From: Bacteroidota bacterium
GTDB taxonomy: Bacteria > Bacteroidota > Bacteroidia > Flavobacteriales > Flavobacteriaceae
Assembly: GCA_009936675.1 (NCBI GenBank)
Contig: JAACDY010000065.1
Span: 1-15,214, forward strand
Reading direction: 5' to 3'
DNA length: 15,214 nucleotides
Part shown: positions 7,088 to 14,576 of the stretch, one piece after another
How positions within the stretch are numbered: the first letter of the stretch is position 1
How the letters are laid out: every line of letters begins with the position of its first letter
Translations under genes and position numbers: made by a program
Notes under the pieces: model-generated
Seen by the model: only the letters and a program-made list of their open reading frames with translations
Told to the model about the DNA's origin: nothing
The model's database searches: none

Positions 7088-8020
7088 ATGGAGGTCATCC
7101 ATAATATTTCAAATTATCGTCCTCAAAAACCTGCTATCCTGACCATTGGAACTTTTGACGGCATCCATATTGGGCATCAAAAAATCATTCGCAATTTGGT
7201 AAAAAAAGCCACAAAAGAAGATTTATGTGCCGTTGTACTGACCTTTTTCCCGCATCCGAGGATGGTTTTACAAAAAGAAACCCAACTCAAAATGATCGAT
7301 ACCTTGGAGGAAAAAACAAAACTATTGGAACAACTGGGTATTGAAGTTTTGATCATTCAACCTTTTACTCCTGAATTTTCCAGAATGACCGCCATAGAGT
7401 ACACCAGAAATATTTTGGTCAATGGGCTTAGCATTTCCAAACTAATTATTGGCTATGACCACCGCTTTGGAAGAAACCGAGAGGCAACCGTGGAAGATTT
7501 AAAACACTTCGGTTTGGATTACAACTTTACCGTAGAAGAAATTCCTGCTCAAGATATTGAATCCATAGCCGTAAGTTCCACTAAAATAAGAAACGCCATC
7601 ACATCGGGAGAAATCAAAAAAGCCAATCAGTTTTTAGGAAGACCTTTTTCCCTCAATGGGCTTGTTGTAGAAGGTGACAAAATCGGAAGGGAAATGGGAT
7701 ACCCTACTGCCAATCTAGAAATTGAAGAGGATTACAAACTCAAACCACAAAATGGGGTTTATCTTGTACAAAGCAGTCTGGATGGTAAGAAATACTTTGG
7801 AATGATGAATGTTGGAAAGCGTCCCACTATTTCGGGAAAGAAAACAAGAATCGAAACCTATTTTTTTGATTTCAAAGGAAATCTGTATGGCAAAAAGATC
7901 CGTATCAACCTTTTGGAGAAAATCAGAGACGAACAGAAATTTGATTCTTTGGACGCATTGAAGAACCAACTGAATACAGACCAAAAAAGCTGTCAAAAAT
8001 TAATTCCAAATTACCTTTAA
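7088..8020 (+). CDS. ribF: Bifunctional riboflavin kinase / FAD synthetase
   Basis: Phosphorylates riboflavin to FMN and then adenylylates FMN to FAD in the cytoplasm. The 310-residue length is standard for the two-domain enzyme. The N-terminal nucleotidyltransferase domain shows GTFDGIHIGH (21-30, the HxGH nucleotide-binding motif), FFPHP (53-57), GYDHRFGR (122-129) and VSSTKIR (162-168). The C-terminal kinase domain shows GYPTANLE (204-211, including the PTAN metal and nucleotide motif), GMMNVGKRPT (238-247) and RIETYFFDF (254-262), in which E256 fits the catalytic base. It diverges from the protease gene and precedes serS, which has its own promoter. Confidence 0.96.
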   Translation: MEVIHNISNYRPQKPAILTIGTFDGIHIGHQKIIRNLVKKATKEDLCAVVLTFFPHPRMVLQKETQLKMIDTLEEKTKLLEQLGIEVLIIQPFTPEFSRMTAIEYTRNILVNGLSISKLIIGYDHRFGRNREATVEDLKHFGLDYNFTVEEIPAQDIESIAVSSTKIRNAITSGEIKKANQFLGRPFSLNGLVVEGDKIGREMGYPTANLEIEEDYKLKPQNGVYLVQSSLDGKKYFGMMNVGKRPTISGKKTRIETYFFDFKGNLYGKKIRINLLEKIRDEQKFDSLDALKNQLNTDQKSCQKLIPNYL

Positions 8021-8022
8021 AT

Positions 8023-8054
8023 TTGAATTAATCCATTGGTTTCTTCTACCTTTG
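8023..8054 (+). promoter_or_regulatory. serS: Promoter of serS (TTG-21-TAnnTTTG)
   Basis: A TTG at 8023-8025 lies 21 bases upstream of TACCTTTG at 8047-8054, a good match to the Bacteroidota -33/-7 pattern. Transcription is expected near 8060-8062, about a dozen bases before the ATG at 8073. The box decides the start codon: the in-frame TTG at 8052 lies inside the -7 element and would not be transcribed from this promoter. Confidence 0.55.
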
Positions 8055-8072
8055 CACCGAAAAAACAATCAC

Positions 8073-9344
8073 ATGTTACCGCTTGCATACCTGAGAGAAC
8101 AACCCGAAAAAATCAAAGAGGGGTTAGCCAAAAGAAATTTTCCACAGCCGGAACTCGTAGATCAATTGCTTGAAACAGATCAAAAAAGAAGGACAATTCA
8201 AAGTCAATTGGACGAAACCCTTTCCAAAAGCAATCAACTGGCCAAAGAAATTGGAACCCTTTTTAAATCAGGACAAACAGAAAAAGCCAATGCATTAAAA
8301 GGACAAACAGCCGATCTAAAAACCGCTGGAAAAGCTCTTCAAGAAGAGCTCCAAAGTGTTGAAGTAGCCCTTTTGTCCCTTAGAACTCAAATTCCCAATG
8401 TACCCGACGAAAGTGTACCTTCCGGAAGCTCGGAGCAAGACAATGAAGAAATTTTTAGTGCGGGAAGCATACCCGATTTAGAGGAAAATGCCCTTCCACA
8501 CTGGGAATTGGCCACCCAATACGATTTGATCGATTTTGACTTGGGCAGCAAAATCACCGGTGCTGGATTCCCCGTTTATAAAGGAAAAGGTGCCAAACTC
8601 CAGCGAGCACTGATTCAATATTTCTTGGATAAAAACACCGCTGCAGGTTATACCGAATTTCAGGTACCTCACCTAGTCAACGAAGATTCAGGATTCGGAA
8701 CCGGACAATTGCCCGACAAAGAGGGACAGATGTACCACGTTCCCGAAGACGGACTATACCTCATCCCCACAGCCGAAGTGCCTTTGACCAACCTTTTTAG
8801 GAACCAACTGCTGGAGGCCAAAGATTTGCCCATTTGTCTGACCGGTTATACCCCCTGTTTTCGAAGAGAAGCGGGAAGCTATGGTGCCAACGTTAGGGGA
8901 CTCAATCGACTGCACCAATTCGATAAAGTAGAAATCGTAAGGCTGGAAGAACCCCAAAATTCCAGGGCAGCATTGGATCAAATGGTAGATCACGTCAAAG
9001 GTATTTTAGAAGAATTGGAACTCCCCTATCGCATTTTAAAACTATGCGGGGGTGACCTTGGGTTTACTGCGGCATTGACCTTTGATTTTGAAGTTTACTC
9101 CACGGCACAAAAAAGATGGCTGGAGATCAGCTCTGTCTCGACTTTTAACAGCTTTCAGTCCGAGCGTTTGCAACTGCGGTACAAAGACAAAAACGGAAAA
9201 AAACAAGCGGTACACACCCTCAACGGCAGCTCACTGGCCCTACCTCGCGTGCTAGCAGGACTGCTAGAAAACAACCAAACCACTACTGGAATCAACATCC
9301 CAAAAGCATTGGTTCCCTATACTGGTTTTGACACAATCAGCTGA
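8073..9344 (+). CDS. serS: Seryl-tRNA synthetase
   Basis: Charges tRNA-Ser with serine. The 423-residue protein has the usual layout: an N-terminal helical arm (about 27-105, rich in Lys, Gln and Glu) that contacts the long variable arm of tRNA-Ser, then a class II catalytic domain. The domain shows TAEVPLTNL (233-241), motif 2 around FRREAGSYG (263-271), EISSVSTF (351-358) and motif 3 GSSLALPRVLAGLLEN (385-400). I chose the ATG at 8073 because it gives the normal MLPLAYLRE start and follows the promoter; a TTG seven codons earlier lies within the -7 box. It heads a compact cluster, with the next gene 3 bases downstream. Confidence 0.97.
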   Translation: MLPLAYLREQPEKIKEGLAKRNFPQPELVDQLLETDQKRRTIQSQLDETLSKSNQLAKEIGTLFKSGQTEKANALKGQTADLKTAGKALQEELQSVEVALLSLRTQIPNVPDESVPSGSSEQDNEEIFSAGSIPDLEENALPHWELATQYDLIDFDLGSKITGAGFPVYKGKGAKLQRALIQYFLDKNTAAGYTEFQVPHLVNEDSGFGTGQLPDKEGQMYHVPEDGLYLIPTAEVPLTNLFRNQLLEAKDLPICLTGYTPCFRREAGSYGANVRGLNRLHQFDKVEIVRLEEPQNSRAALDQMVDHVKGILEELELPYRILKLCGGDLGFTAALTFDFEVYSTAQKRWLEISSVSTFNSFQSERLQLRYKDKNGKKQAVHTLNGSSLALPRVLAGLLENNQTTTGINIPKALVPYTGFDTIS

Positions 9345-9347
9345 TCG

Positions 9348-9656
9348 ATGATAGTCTATAATGTCACTTGCAATGTGGCTCCAGAGGTCGAAAAACAATG
9401 GGTTGAATGGGTTGATCTCCAACTCGATCAAATATCTAAATCTGAAAGAATAAACAACACCTCCATCCTAAAACTGAACTCCAACGCCCCTAGCGAGGGT
9501 GCTGTCTATGCCCTTCAGTATCAAATCTCAGATCAGCAAACACTCCAAAATTTTTTAAAAAACGAAGACCAAATCTTAAAAGAGCAAATCAGACTAACTT
9601 TTGGGGAAGCTGTACTCCATTTTAGCAGTCAACTCGAAATCATAAAACAATACTGA
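9348..9656 (+). CDS. DUF4286 family protein, function unknown
   Basis: A 102-residue protein with no signal peptide or membrane segment. It opens with MIVYNVTCNV and has the tryptophan pair in QWVEWV, the AVYALQYQI strand, and a C-terminal FGEAVLHFSSQLEII stretch. These match what I recall of DUF4286, a small family of Bacteroidota. The alternating beta and helix pattern suggests a ferredoxin-like fold, which is inference. It lies 3 bases after serS and its stop overlaps the rsmA start by one base (TGATG), so it is very likely co-transcribed and coupled with rsmA. The link to translation genes is from context only; no biochemical role is known to me. Confidence 0.82.
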   Translation: MIVYNVTCNVAPEVEKQWVEWVDLQLDQISKSERINNTSILKLNSNAPSEGAVYALQYQISDQQTLQNFLKNEDQILKEQIRLTFGEAVLHFSSQLEIIKQY

Positions 9657-10435
9657 TGAGACCCGTATCTCCTAAGAAGAAATTAGGACAACATTTTTTG
9701 AATGATTTAAATATTGCTCAGAAAATAGCGGATTTACTTCAAGATCAATTTTGTGAAAATATTTTAGAGATCGGTCCTGGCACGGGAGTACTTACCCAAT
9801 TTTTAATCCCTTACTCCCAAAACTTAAAACTCGTTGAAATCGATATCGAGTCTGTAGCCTACCTCAACCAGAAATATCCTGAGTTCCAAAAAAACATCCT
9901 CAGCGAGGATTTTCTCAAAATGGATCTTTCAAAAGTTTATGAAGGCCAAAACTTCTCCATCATTGGTAATTTTCCCTACAATATTTCCAGTCAAATCGTT
10001 TTTAGAGCCTTGGAGTACCGTCAATACGTCCCTTTTTTCTGTGGAATGTTTCAAAAAGAAGTCGCCCAAAGAATCTGCGAAAAGCCTGGTACCAAAGCCT
10101 ATGGCATACTCTCTGTTTTGTGTCAAACCTATTTCCACACCCAATATCATTTTAGTGTGCCACCAGGAGTATTTTCCCCACCACCAAAAGTAGATTCGGG
10201 GGTGCTCTCTCTTCAGAGAAAGGAAGATTTAATCGTCGATTTCGATGAAAAATTACTTTTTAAAGTTGTCAAAACCAGTTTTCAGCAACGCCGAAAGACC
10301 TTGAGAAACAGCCTTAAAAGCCTGAACATTCCCAAACTTATTTTAGAAGATAGTATCTTTGACCTGCGGCCCGAAAAATTATCCGCAGTACAATTCATAG
10401 AACTGACTAAAAAAGTGGGAAATGCCAAAATTTGA
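9656..10435 (+). CDS. rsmA: 16S rRNA (adenine(1518)-N(6)/adenine(1519)-N(6))-dimethyltransferase
   Basis: Uses S-adenosylmethionine to dimethylate two adjacent adenines in the 3' terminal hairpin of 16S rRNA during late 30S maturation (KsgA). At 259 residues it is a normal length. Motifs: KKKLGQHFLND (7-17), SAM-binding motif I EIGPGTG (38-44), acidic E61-x-D63 at the end of strand 2, and the catalytic motif IV NFPY (105-108). A C-terminal helical domain includes PPGVFSPPPKVDSGV and QQRRKTLRN. The start overlaps the DUF4286 stop by one base, and the end overlaps mgtE by 14 bases, so translation of the three is probably coupled. Confidence 0.97.
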   Translation: MRPVSPKKKLGQHFLNDLNIAQKIADLLQDQFCENILEIGPGTGVLTQFLIPYSQNLKLVEIDIESVAYLNQKYPEFQKNILSEDFLKMDLSKVYEGQNFSIIGNFPYNISSQIVFRALEYRQYVPFFCGMFQKEVAQRICEKPGTKAYGILSVLCQTYFHTQYHFSVPPGVFSPPPKVDSGVLSLQRKEDLIVDFDEKLLFKVVKTSFQQRRKTLRNSLKSLNIPKLILEDSIFDLRPEKLSAVQFIELTKKVGNAKI

Positions 10436-11780
10436 AATCAACAAAAACGGGATAAAGTTCATCGAGGAGTTGATCGATAATGGCGCAGACCAAAAACTAC
10501 AAAAAACTCTCAGAGACCTTCACTACGCCGATATTGCTGAGATCATTGACGAACTTTCCACCGATCAAGCGACTTATTTGGTCAAACTACTGGACAGCGA
10601 TAAAACAGCCGACGCCCTGGCCGAAGTCGATGAAGACATTCGTGAAGGAATTTTGGAAAAGCTTTCCGCAAAAGAAATTGCAGAGGAAATCGAAGAACTG
10701 GATACTGACGATGCCGCTGACCTAATTGCCGAACTGCCCGAAGAACGACAAGAACGGGTCATGTCACAAATCTCTGACACCGAGCATTTGGAAGACATAC
10801 GCGAACTACTCACCTATGACGAAGATACTGCAGGAGGCTTGATGGCCAAAGAATTGGTAAAGGTAGAGGAAGGACTCAGCGTACTCAAATGCCTCAATAC
10901 CATGCGCGCCCAAGCAGAGGAAGTGACCCGGGTTCACTCCATCTATGTAGTCGATGAAAAGAATGTCCTCAAAGGGCGGCTTTCCCTAAAAGACCTCATT
11001 ACCGCCAACTCCAGAGCCATCGTTAAAGACATCTACATCCCAAAAGTGGATTATGTTACCGTGGATCAACCCGGAGAAGAAGTGGCCGACATCATGTCCA
11101 AATACGATCTGGAAGCCATCCCCGTGGTCAACAGCAAAAAACAACTGATGGGGCGAATCACCATCGATGATATCGTCGATCTGATCAAAGAAGAAGCCGA
11201 AAAAGACTACCAATTGGCCGCGGGTATTTCCAATGACGTAGAGGCCAATGACGGAATTTTCGACCTCACCAAAGCCCGATTGCCGTGGCTATTTCTCGGA
11301 CTTTTGGGCGGACTGGGCAGTGTGTTTATCCTTCAGGACTTTGAGCAAGTCATGGAACTACCCGAACTCAGAAGCTTGTTTTTCTACACCCCACTGATCG
11401 CAGCCATGGCCGGAAATGTTGGAGTACAATCCTCTGCCATCATCGTTCAAGGTTTGGCCAACAATGTCGTCAAAGGATCACTGGTCAACTTGCTTTTTAA
11501 GGAAATTGGACTGAGCCTGATCAACGGTTTGGCCCTTGCCCTCATCCTTATTATTTTTGGTTTAATCATCCAACAAGACCTCAGCATCAGCCTCACCATC
11601 GCCGGTTCTATGATGGGCGTCATCATCATCGCTGCATTGATCGGCACTTTTGTTCCCATCATTCTCAATAAAAGAGGAATCGACCCAGCCATCGCCACCG
11701 GGCCTTTTATCACCACCGCCAATGACATCTTTGGGATTTTCCTTTTCTTTTATATGGCCAAAATATTTTTGGGCTTTTAA
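10422..11780 (+). CDS. mgtE: MgtE-type magnesium transporter
   Basis: A gated Mg2+ channel of the inner membrane. The 452 residues show the full MgtE plan. An acidic helical N-domain (about 10-130, repeated Asp/Glu clusters) and two CBS domains (about 137-195 and 201-258) form the cytoplasmic magnesium sensor. A C-terminal membrane domain with five hydrophobic segments (about 287-450) follows. Pore signatures are GNVGVQSSAI (331-340) and DPAIATGPFITT (421-432) followed by NDI; D435 is the likely equivalent of the ion-selecting aspartate near the end of Thermus thermophilus MgtE. It begins 14 bases inside rsmA and is followed 9 bases later by the dehydrogenase-like gene. Tight cotranscription with an rRNA methylase may reflect the magnesium need of ribosomes, which is inference. 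Confidence 0.95.
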   Translation: MPKFEINKNGIKFIEELIDNGADQKLQKTLRDLHYADIAEIIDELSTDQATYLVKLLDSDKTADALAEVDEDIREGILEKLSAKEIAEEIEELDTDDAADLIAELPEERQERVMSQISDTEHLEDIRELLTYDEDTAGGLMAKELVKVEEGLSVLKCLNTMRAQAEEVTRVHSIYVVDEKNVLKGRLSLKDLITANSRAIVKDIYIPKVDYVTVDQPGEEVADIMSKYDLEAIPVVNSKKQLMGRITIDDIVDLIKEEAEKDYQLAAGISNDVEANDGIFDLTKARLPWLFLGLLGGLGSVFILQDFEQVMELPELRSLFFYTPLIAAMAGNVGVQSSAIIVQGLANNVVKGSLVNLLFKEIGLSLINGLALALILIIFGLIIQQDLSISLTIAGSMMGVIIIAALIGTFVPIILNKRGIDPAIATGPFITTANDIFGIFLFFYMAKIFLGF

Positions 11781-11789
11781 TCACAGTAC

Positions 11790-12728
11790 ATGAAAGTTTT
11801 ACACCTAGAGGAAAACCACCCTGCCCTGATCGAGGGACTAAAGGCCTTGGGATTTCAAAACGATACAGCCTATACCGACTCACTAGATAAAATCTTGGCC
11901 AAATTGGATCAGTACGACGGGCTCATCATCCGGAGCAAATACCCCATAAACGAAACTTTTTTATCTCATGCAAAAAACCTCAAGTTCATTGGACGTGTAG
12001 GTGCTGGCCTGGAAAATATAGACACCGAAGCCTTAGCCTCCCGCAACATTCATCTAATCAACGCCCCCGAAGGCAATCGGAATGCCGTGGGAGAACACGC
12101 CCTGGGCATGCTTTTGTCTTTGATGAACCGACTCAAAGCCGGACATGACGCCATCCGATCCGGTCAGTGGGATCGCGAAGGCCATCGGGGTTGGGAACTC
12201 TCTGGCAGAACTGTAGGCATCATCGGTTATGGAAACACCGGGAAAAGCTTTGCCAAAAGAATCTCAGGTTTTGATGTCAATACCCTTTGCTACGACATTT
12301 TGGAAAATGTAGGGGATCAATATGCCCAACAAGTGGATTGGAAACCCCTACTGGCCGTGTGTGAAGTCATCAGCCTTCACATGCCACAAACCGAACTGAC
12401 CCGGGGTTTGATCGATAAAGAATTTATATCAAGCATGGCCCACCCCTTTTGGTTGTTGAATACTGCCCGGGGTTCTGCTGTGGTTACCGAGGACTTGGTC
12501 GATGGGCTTCAGTCTCGAAAAATTATGGGTGCTGGATTGGATGTTTTGGAATACGAAACCCGCTCTTTCTCCTCCATTTTTAATCAAGAAGTTTTACCGC
12601 CGGCACTCCAATATCTTATGGACGCAGACAGTGTGATTTTGAGTCCTCCTGTGGCGGGATGGACCCGGGAAAGTCATATCAAACTTGCCACCACCATCGT
12701 AGAGAAAGTAAAAAAGCTCTTTTTTTAG
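11790..12728 (+). CDS. D-2-hydroxyacid dehydrogenase (SerA-like) lacking the catalytic histidine
   Basis: A 312-residue member of the NAD-dependent D-isomer 2-hydroxyacid dehydrogenases. It has the substrate-side RVGAGLENID (69-78), a Rossmann GYGNTG loop (146-151), an acidic D169 at the end of the next strand (an NAD preference), the catalytic arginine R227 in NTARGS, and E256 in LDVLEYE, which fits the acid partner. The third catalytic residue, the His of the usual PHVAGWT motif, is replaced: codon 287 (12648-12650) is CCT, giving PPVAGWT. The rest of the motif and the reading frame are intact. It may be a phosphoglycerate dehydrogenase-like enzyme with weak or altered activity, a regulator, or a recent mutant; the substrate cannot be told. 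It lies 9 bases after mgtE, and its stop interlocks with that of the opposing aspartate kinase. Confidence 0.88.
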   Translation: MKVLHLEENHPALIEGLKALGFQNDTAYTDSLDKILAKLDQYDGLIIRSKYPINETFLSHAKNLKFIGRVGAGLENIDTEALASRNIHLINAPEGNRNAVGEHALGMLLSLMNRLKAGHDAIRSGQWDREGHRGWELSGRTVGIIGYGNTGKSFAKRISGFDVNTLCYDILENVGDQYAQQVDWKPLLAVCEVISLHMPQTELTRGLIDKEFISSMAHPFWLLNTARGSAVVTEDLVDGLQSRKIMGAGLDVLEYETRSFSSIFNQEVLPPALQYLMDADSVILSPPVAGWTRESHIKLATTIVEKVKKLFF

Positions 12729-13987
12729 TCGTTCTCCTTCACCACAAACTGAGCGGTATGGAGGGTTCTTTGTTCCAAAAGAATATCGCCCACCTTATTT
12801 TTGATAAAATTGATCGCAGGTTTGTCAAAATGACGAATTGTGTAGAGGGAACCACCGTCATTGACCTTGACCTTAAATTTGGTTTTTAACGCTTCCAGCA
12901 AAGGTTCCAACTTACTATATTTATTATAGATACAAATGGAAAAACTGATGGCCGAGTTTTGGATCATCTCCACCCGCATTTGGTATTGGTGCAATAGGGC
13001 AAAAATCTCACTGATGTTTTCCTCTATGATAAAAGAAAAGTCCTTGGAAGACAACTTCAGTAAGGTTTGATCATTTTTGACAATATAGCAAGGAACCAGT
13101 GGATCAAGGTTTTTTCCCTTGGAAACTGCAGTACCGAGATCATCGGGATTTTCGAAGGATTTTACATATAGGGGGATTTCCTTGCGTTGGAGCGGTTGCA
13201 GTGTTTTGGGATGGATGACAGAGGCTCCATAAAAAGCCAATTCGATGGCCTCTCGATAAGAGATTTGATGCAGCAGTACCGTGTCATTGAACTTTCTGGG
13301 ATCACCGTTTAATACCCCTGGCACATCTTTCCAAATCGTCACTGATTCGGCATCCAAAGCATAGGCAAAAATGGCAGCACTATAGTCGGATCCCTCTCTA
13401 CCTAGAGTGGTGGTAAATCCGTTGGAGGAACTGCCGATAAAACCTTGTGAAATCAGAGTGCTTTTTCCGTTGACTTTGGTTTGAATGGCTGCTTCAGTAT
13501 CGGTCCAATACAAATTGGCATCACGGAAATAGGCATCCGTTTTGATGCACTCACGAGCATCCAACCAATGGTTTTCCATACCCTCTTTATTCATATAATG
13601 ACTGATGATGGTGGTGGAAACCAACTCCCCCACACTCACCACTTGATCGTAAATCAAACTGTACTCTTCAACATCGGTATTGTTCAGAAAGCTCAAAACA
13701 CCATCAAAAAGGATATTTACTTTTTGGTTAATCTCGGTATTTTCTGACTCGAACAAATCCTCAATAATACGGTGGTGGTTTTCCTTTACCTTCTGTAGAT
13801 GCTGAGGATATTGCTGTTTGTTTTCAAAAAAAGAGTGAACCACTTGCTCGAGGGCATTGGTGGTTTTACCCATGGCCGAGACCACAATCAAAGTGTCCTT
13901 AAAACCTATATGTTGTAATACACGCACTATGTTTTTTACCCCTACAGCATCTTTGACCGAGGCTCCTCCAAACTTGAATACTTTCAT
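12725..13987 (-). CDS. lysC: Aspartate kinase, monofunctional
   Basis: Phosphorylates aspartate, the first step towards lysine, threonine, methionine and diaminopimelate for the cell wall. The 420-residue protein starts with the kinase signature KFGGAS (5-10) and contains TLGREGSDYSAA, WKDVPGV and GDPR of the amino-acid kinase fold. C-terminal ACT-type regulatory sequence includes VEMIQNSAISFSIC, so feedback control by an end product is likely, though which one cannot be told. No homoserine dehydrogenase domain is fused. The symbol is by family only. It starts 2 bases after the acetyltransferase stop, indicating an operon with it, and overlaps the 3' end of the opposing dehydrogenase-like gene by 4 bases. 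Confidence 0.94.
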   Translation of the reverse strand: MKVFKFGGASVKDAVGVKNIVRVLQHIGFKDTLIVVSAMGKTTNALEQVVHSFFENKQQYPQHLQKVKENHHRIIEDLFESENTEINQKVNILFDGVLSFLNNTDVEEYSLIYDQVVSVGELVSTTIISHYMNKEGMENHWLDARECIKTDAYFRDANLYWTDTEAAIQTKVNGKSTLISQGFIGSSSNGFTTTLGREGSDYSAAIFAYALDAESVTIWKDVPGVLNGDPRKFNDTVLLHQISYREAIELAFYGASVIHPKTLQPLQRKEIPLYVKSFENPDDLGTAVSKGKNLDPLVPCYIVKNDQTLLKLSSKDFSFIIEENISEIFALLHQYQMRVEMIQNSAISFSICIYNKYSKLEPLLEALKTKFKVKVNDGGSLYTIRHFDKPAINFIKNKVGDILLEQRTLHTAQFVVKEND

Positions 13988-13989
13988 TC

Positions 13990-14478
13990 TTATGAATTAA
14001 TTTTTGAGATATAGTTGTCTATACTTTGTTTATCCATTTGAACGGTTCTCCAATCATCCAAGACAGAGGCACCGCTTTTTTGGTAAAACTTAATGGCCGG
14101 TAGGTTCCAATCCAGAACGGCCCATTCGACCCGCTCCACCCCAAGTTCTTGGGCATGATTTAAAAAGGCGTTGTACAATTGGGTACTGATGCCCTTGCCC
14201 TTCATCGGCTCTGTTACGATCAAATCCTCCAGGTGAAAAGTGGGGCCTTTCCAAGTGGAATATCGCGGATAGTAGAGGGCCATACCGACCACTTGATCGG
14301 CCACCTCGGCCACAAAACATTCAAACAGCGGACGGTCACCAAAACCATCTCTCTCAATTTGAGCCTGTGTAACGATGACCGCTTCTGGCTCTTTTTCAAA
14401 AATCGCCAACTCACGAATCAAAAATAAAATGGATGCGGCATCAGACTTTACGGCATTTCGAATATGGGCTTTGATCAT
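13990..14478 (-). CDS. GNAT family N-acetyltransferase (diamine/thialysine acetyltransferase-like)
   Basis: A 162-residue GNAT protein. It opens with a typical IRNAVKSDAASI first helix. It has HLEDLIVTEPMKGKGIST, in which KGKGIS occupies the acetyl-CoA pyrophosphate loop (consensus R/Q-x-x-G-x-G/A, so both ends are variant), and the strongly conserved EWAVLDWNLPAIKFYQKSGA stretch of the spermidine/diamine and thialysine acetyltransferase group. The exact amine substrate cannot be told. I start at the ATG at 14478 rather than an in-frame ATG at 14502, because a -7 box (14486-14493) lies between them and the shorter form matches the family start. It is followed 2 bases later by aspartate kinase. 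Confidence 0.88.
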   Translation of the reverse strand: MIKAHIRNAVKSDAASILFLIRELAIFEKEPEAVIVTQAQIERDGFGDRPLFECFVAEVADQVVGMALYYPRYSTWKGPTFHLEDLIVTEPMKGKGISTQLYNAFLNHAQELGVERVEWAVLDWNLPAIKFYQKSGASVLDDWRTVQMDKQSIDNYISKINS

Positions 14479-14485
14479 AACGGAG

Positions 14486-14493
14486 CAAAAATA
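14486..14493 (-). promoter_or_regulatory. -7 box (TAnnTTTG) of the acetyltransferase gene, near-leaderless
   Basis: On the minus strand TATTTTTG (14493-14486) matches the Bacteroidota -7 consensus and ends only 7 bases before the ATG at 14478. Transcription would therefore begin at or next to the start codon, predicting a leaderless or near-leaderless message. No TTG is present at the -33 distance; an inverted repeat (14512-14526) occupies that place instead. Confidence 0.4.
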
Positions 14494-14511
14494 ACGGGAC
14501 AAACCAGCATC

Positions 14512-14526
14512 ATAACATTTTGTTAT
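14512..14526. repeat. Inverted repeat ATAACA-3-TGTTAT upstream of the acetyltransferase promoter
   Basis: Two perfect 6-base arms (14512-14517 and 14521-14526) are separated by TTT. They sit about 18 bases upstream of the -7 box, where a -33 element or activator site would lie. No T-run follows on the minus strand, so it is not a convincing terminator for the upstream hydrolase gene. It may be an operator or a chance palindrome in AT-rich DNA. Confidence 0.35.
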
Positions 14527-14576
14527 ATTTTATCACATTTTAGGGTTGATGTGTAGAAAATATAAATACAACCTTC

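Noticed and set aside
8002..8029. AT-rich inverted repeat between ribF and serS as a ribF terminator
   Set aside because: The stem is almost all A-T with a bulge, overlaps the ribF stop codon and the serS -33 element, and is not followed by a T-run.
8052..8072. A TTG seven codons upstream as the start of serS
   Set aside because: It lies inside the -7 promoter box, and the ATG at 8073 gives the normal SerS N-terminus.
10574..10813. Serine-rich minus-strand open frame inside mgtE
   Set aside because: Its Ser-rich translation is the antisense shadow of the acidic, Asp/Glu-rich MgtE N-domain.
14479..14502. An upstream ATG giving an eight-residue longer GNAT protein
   Set aside because: The -7 box lies between the two ATGs and the extra residues do not look like the family start.
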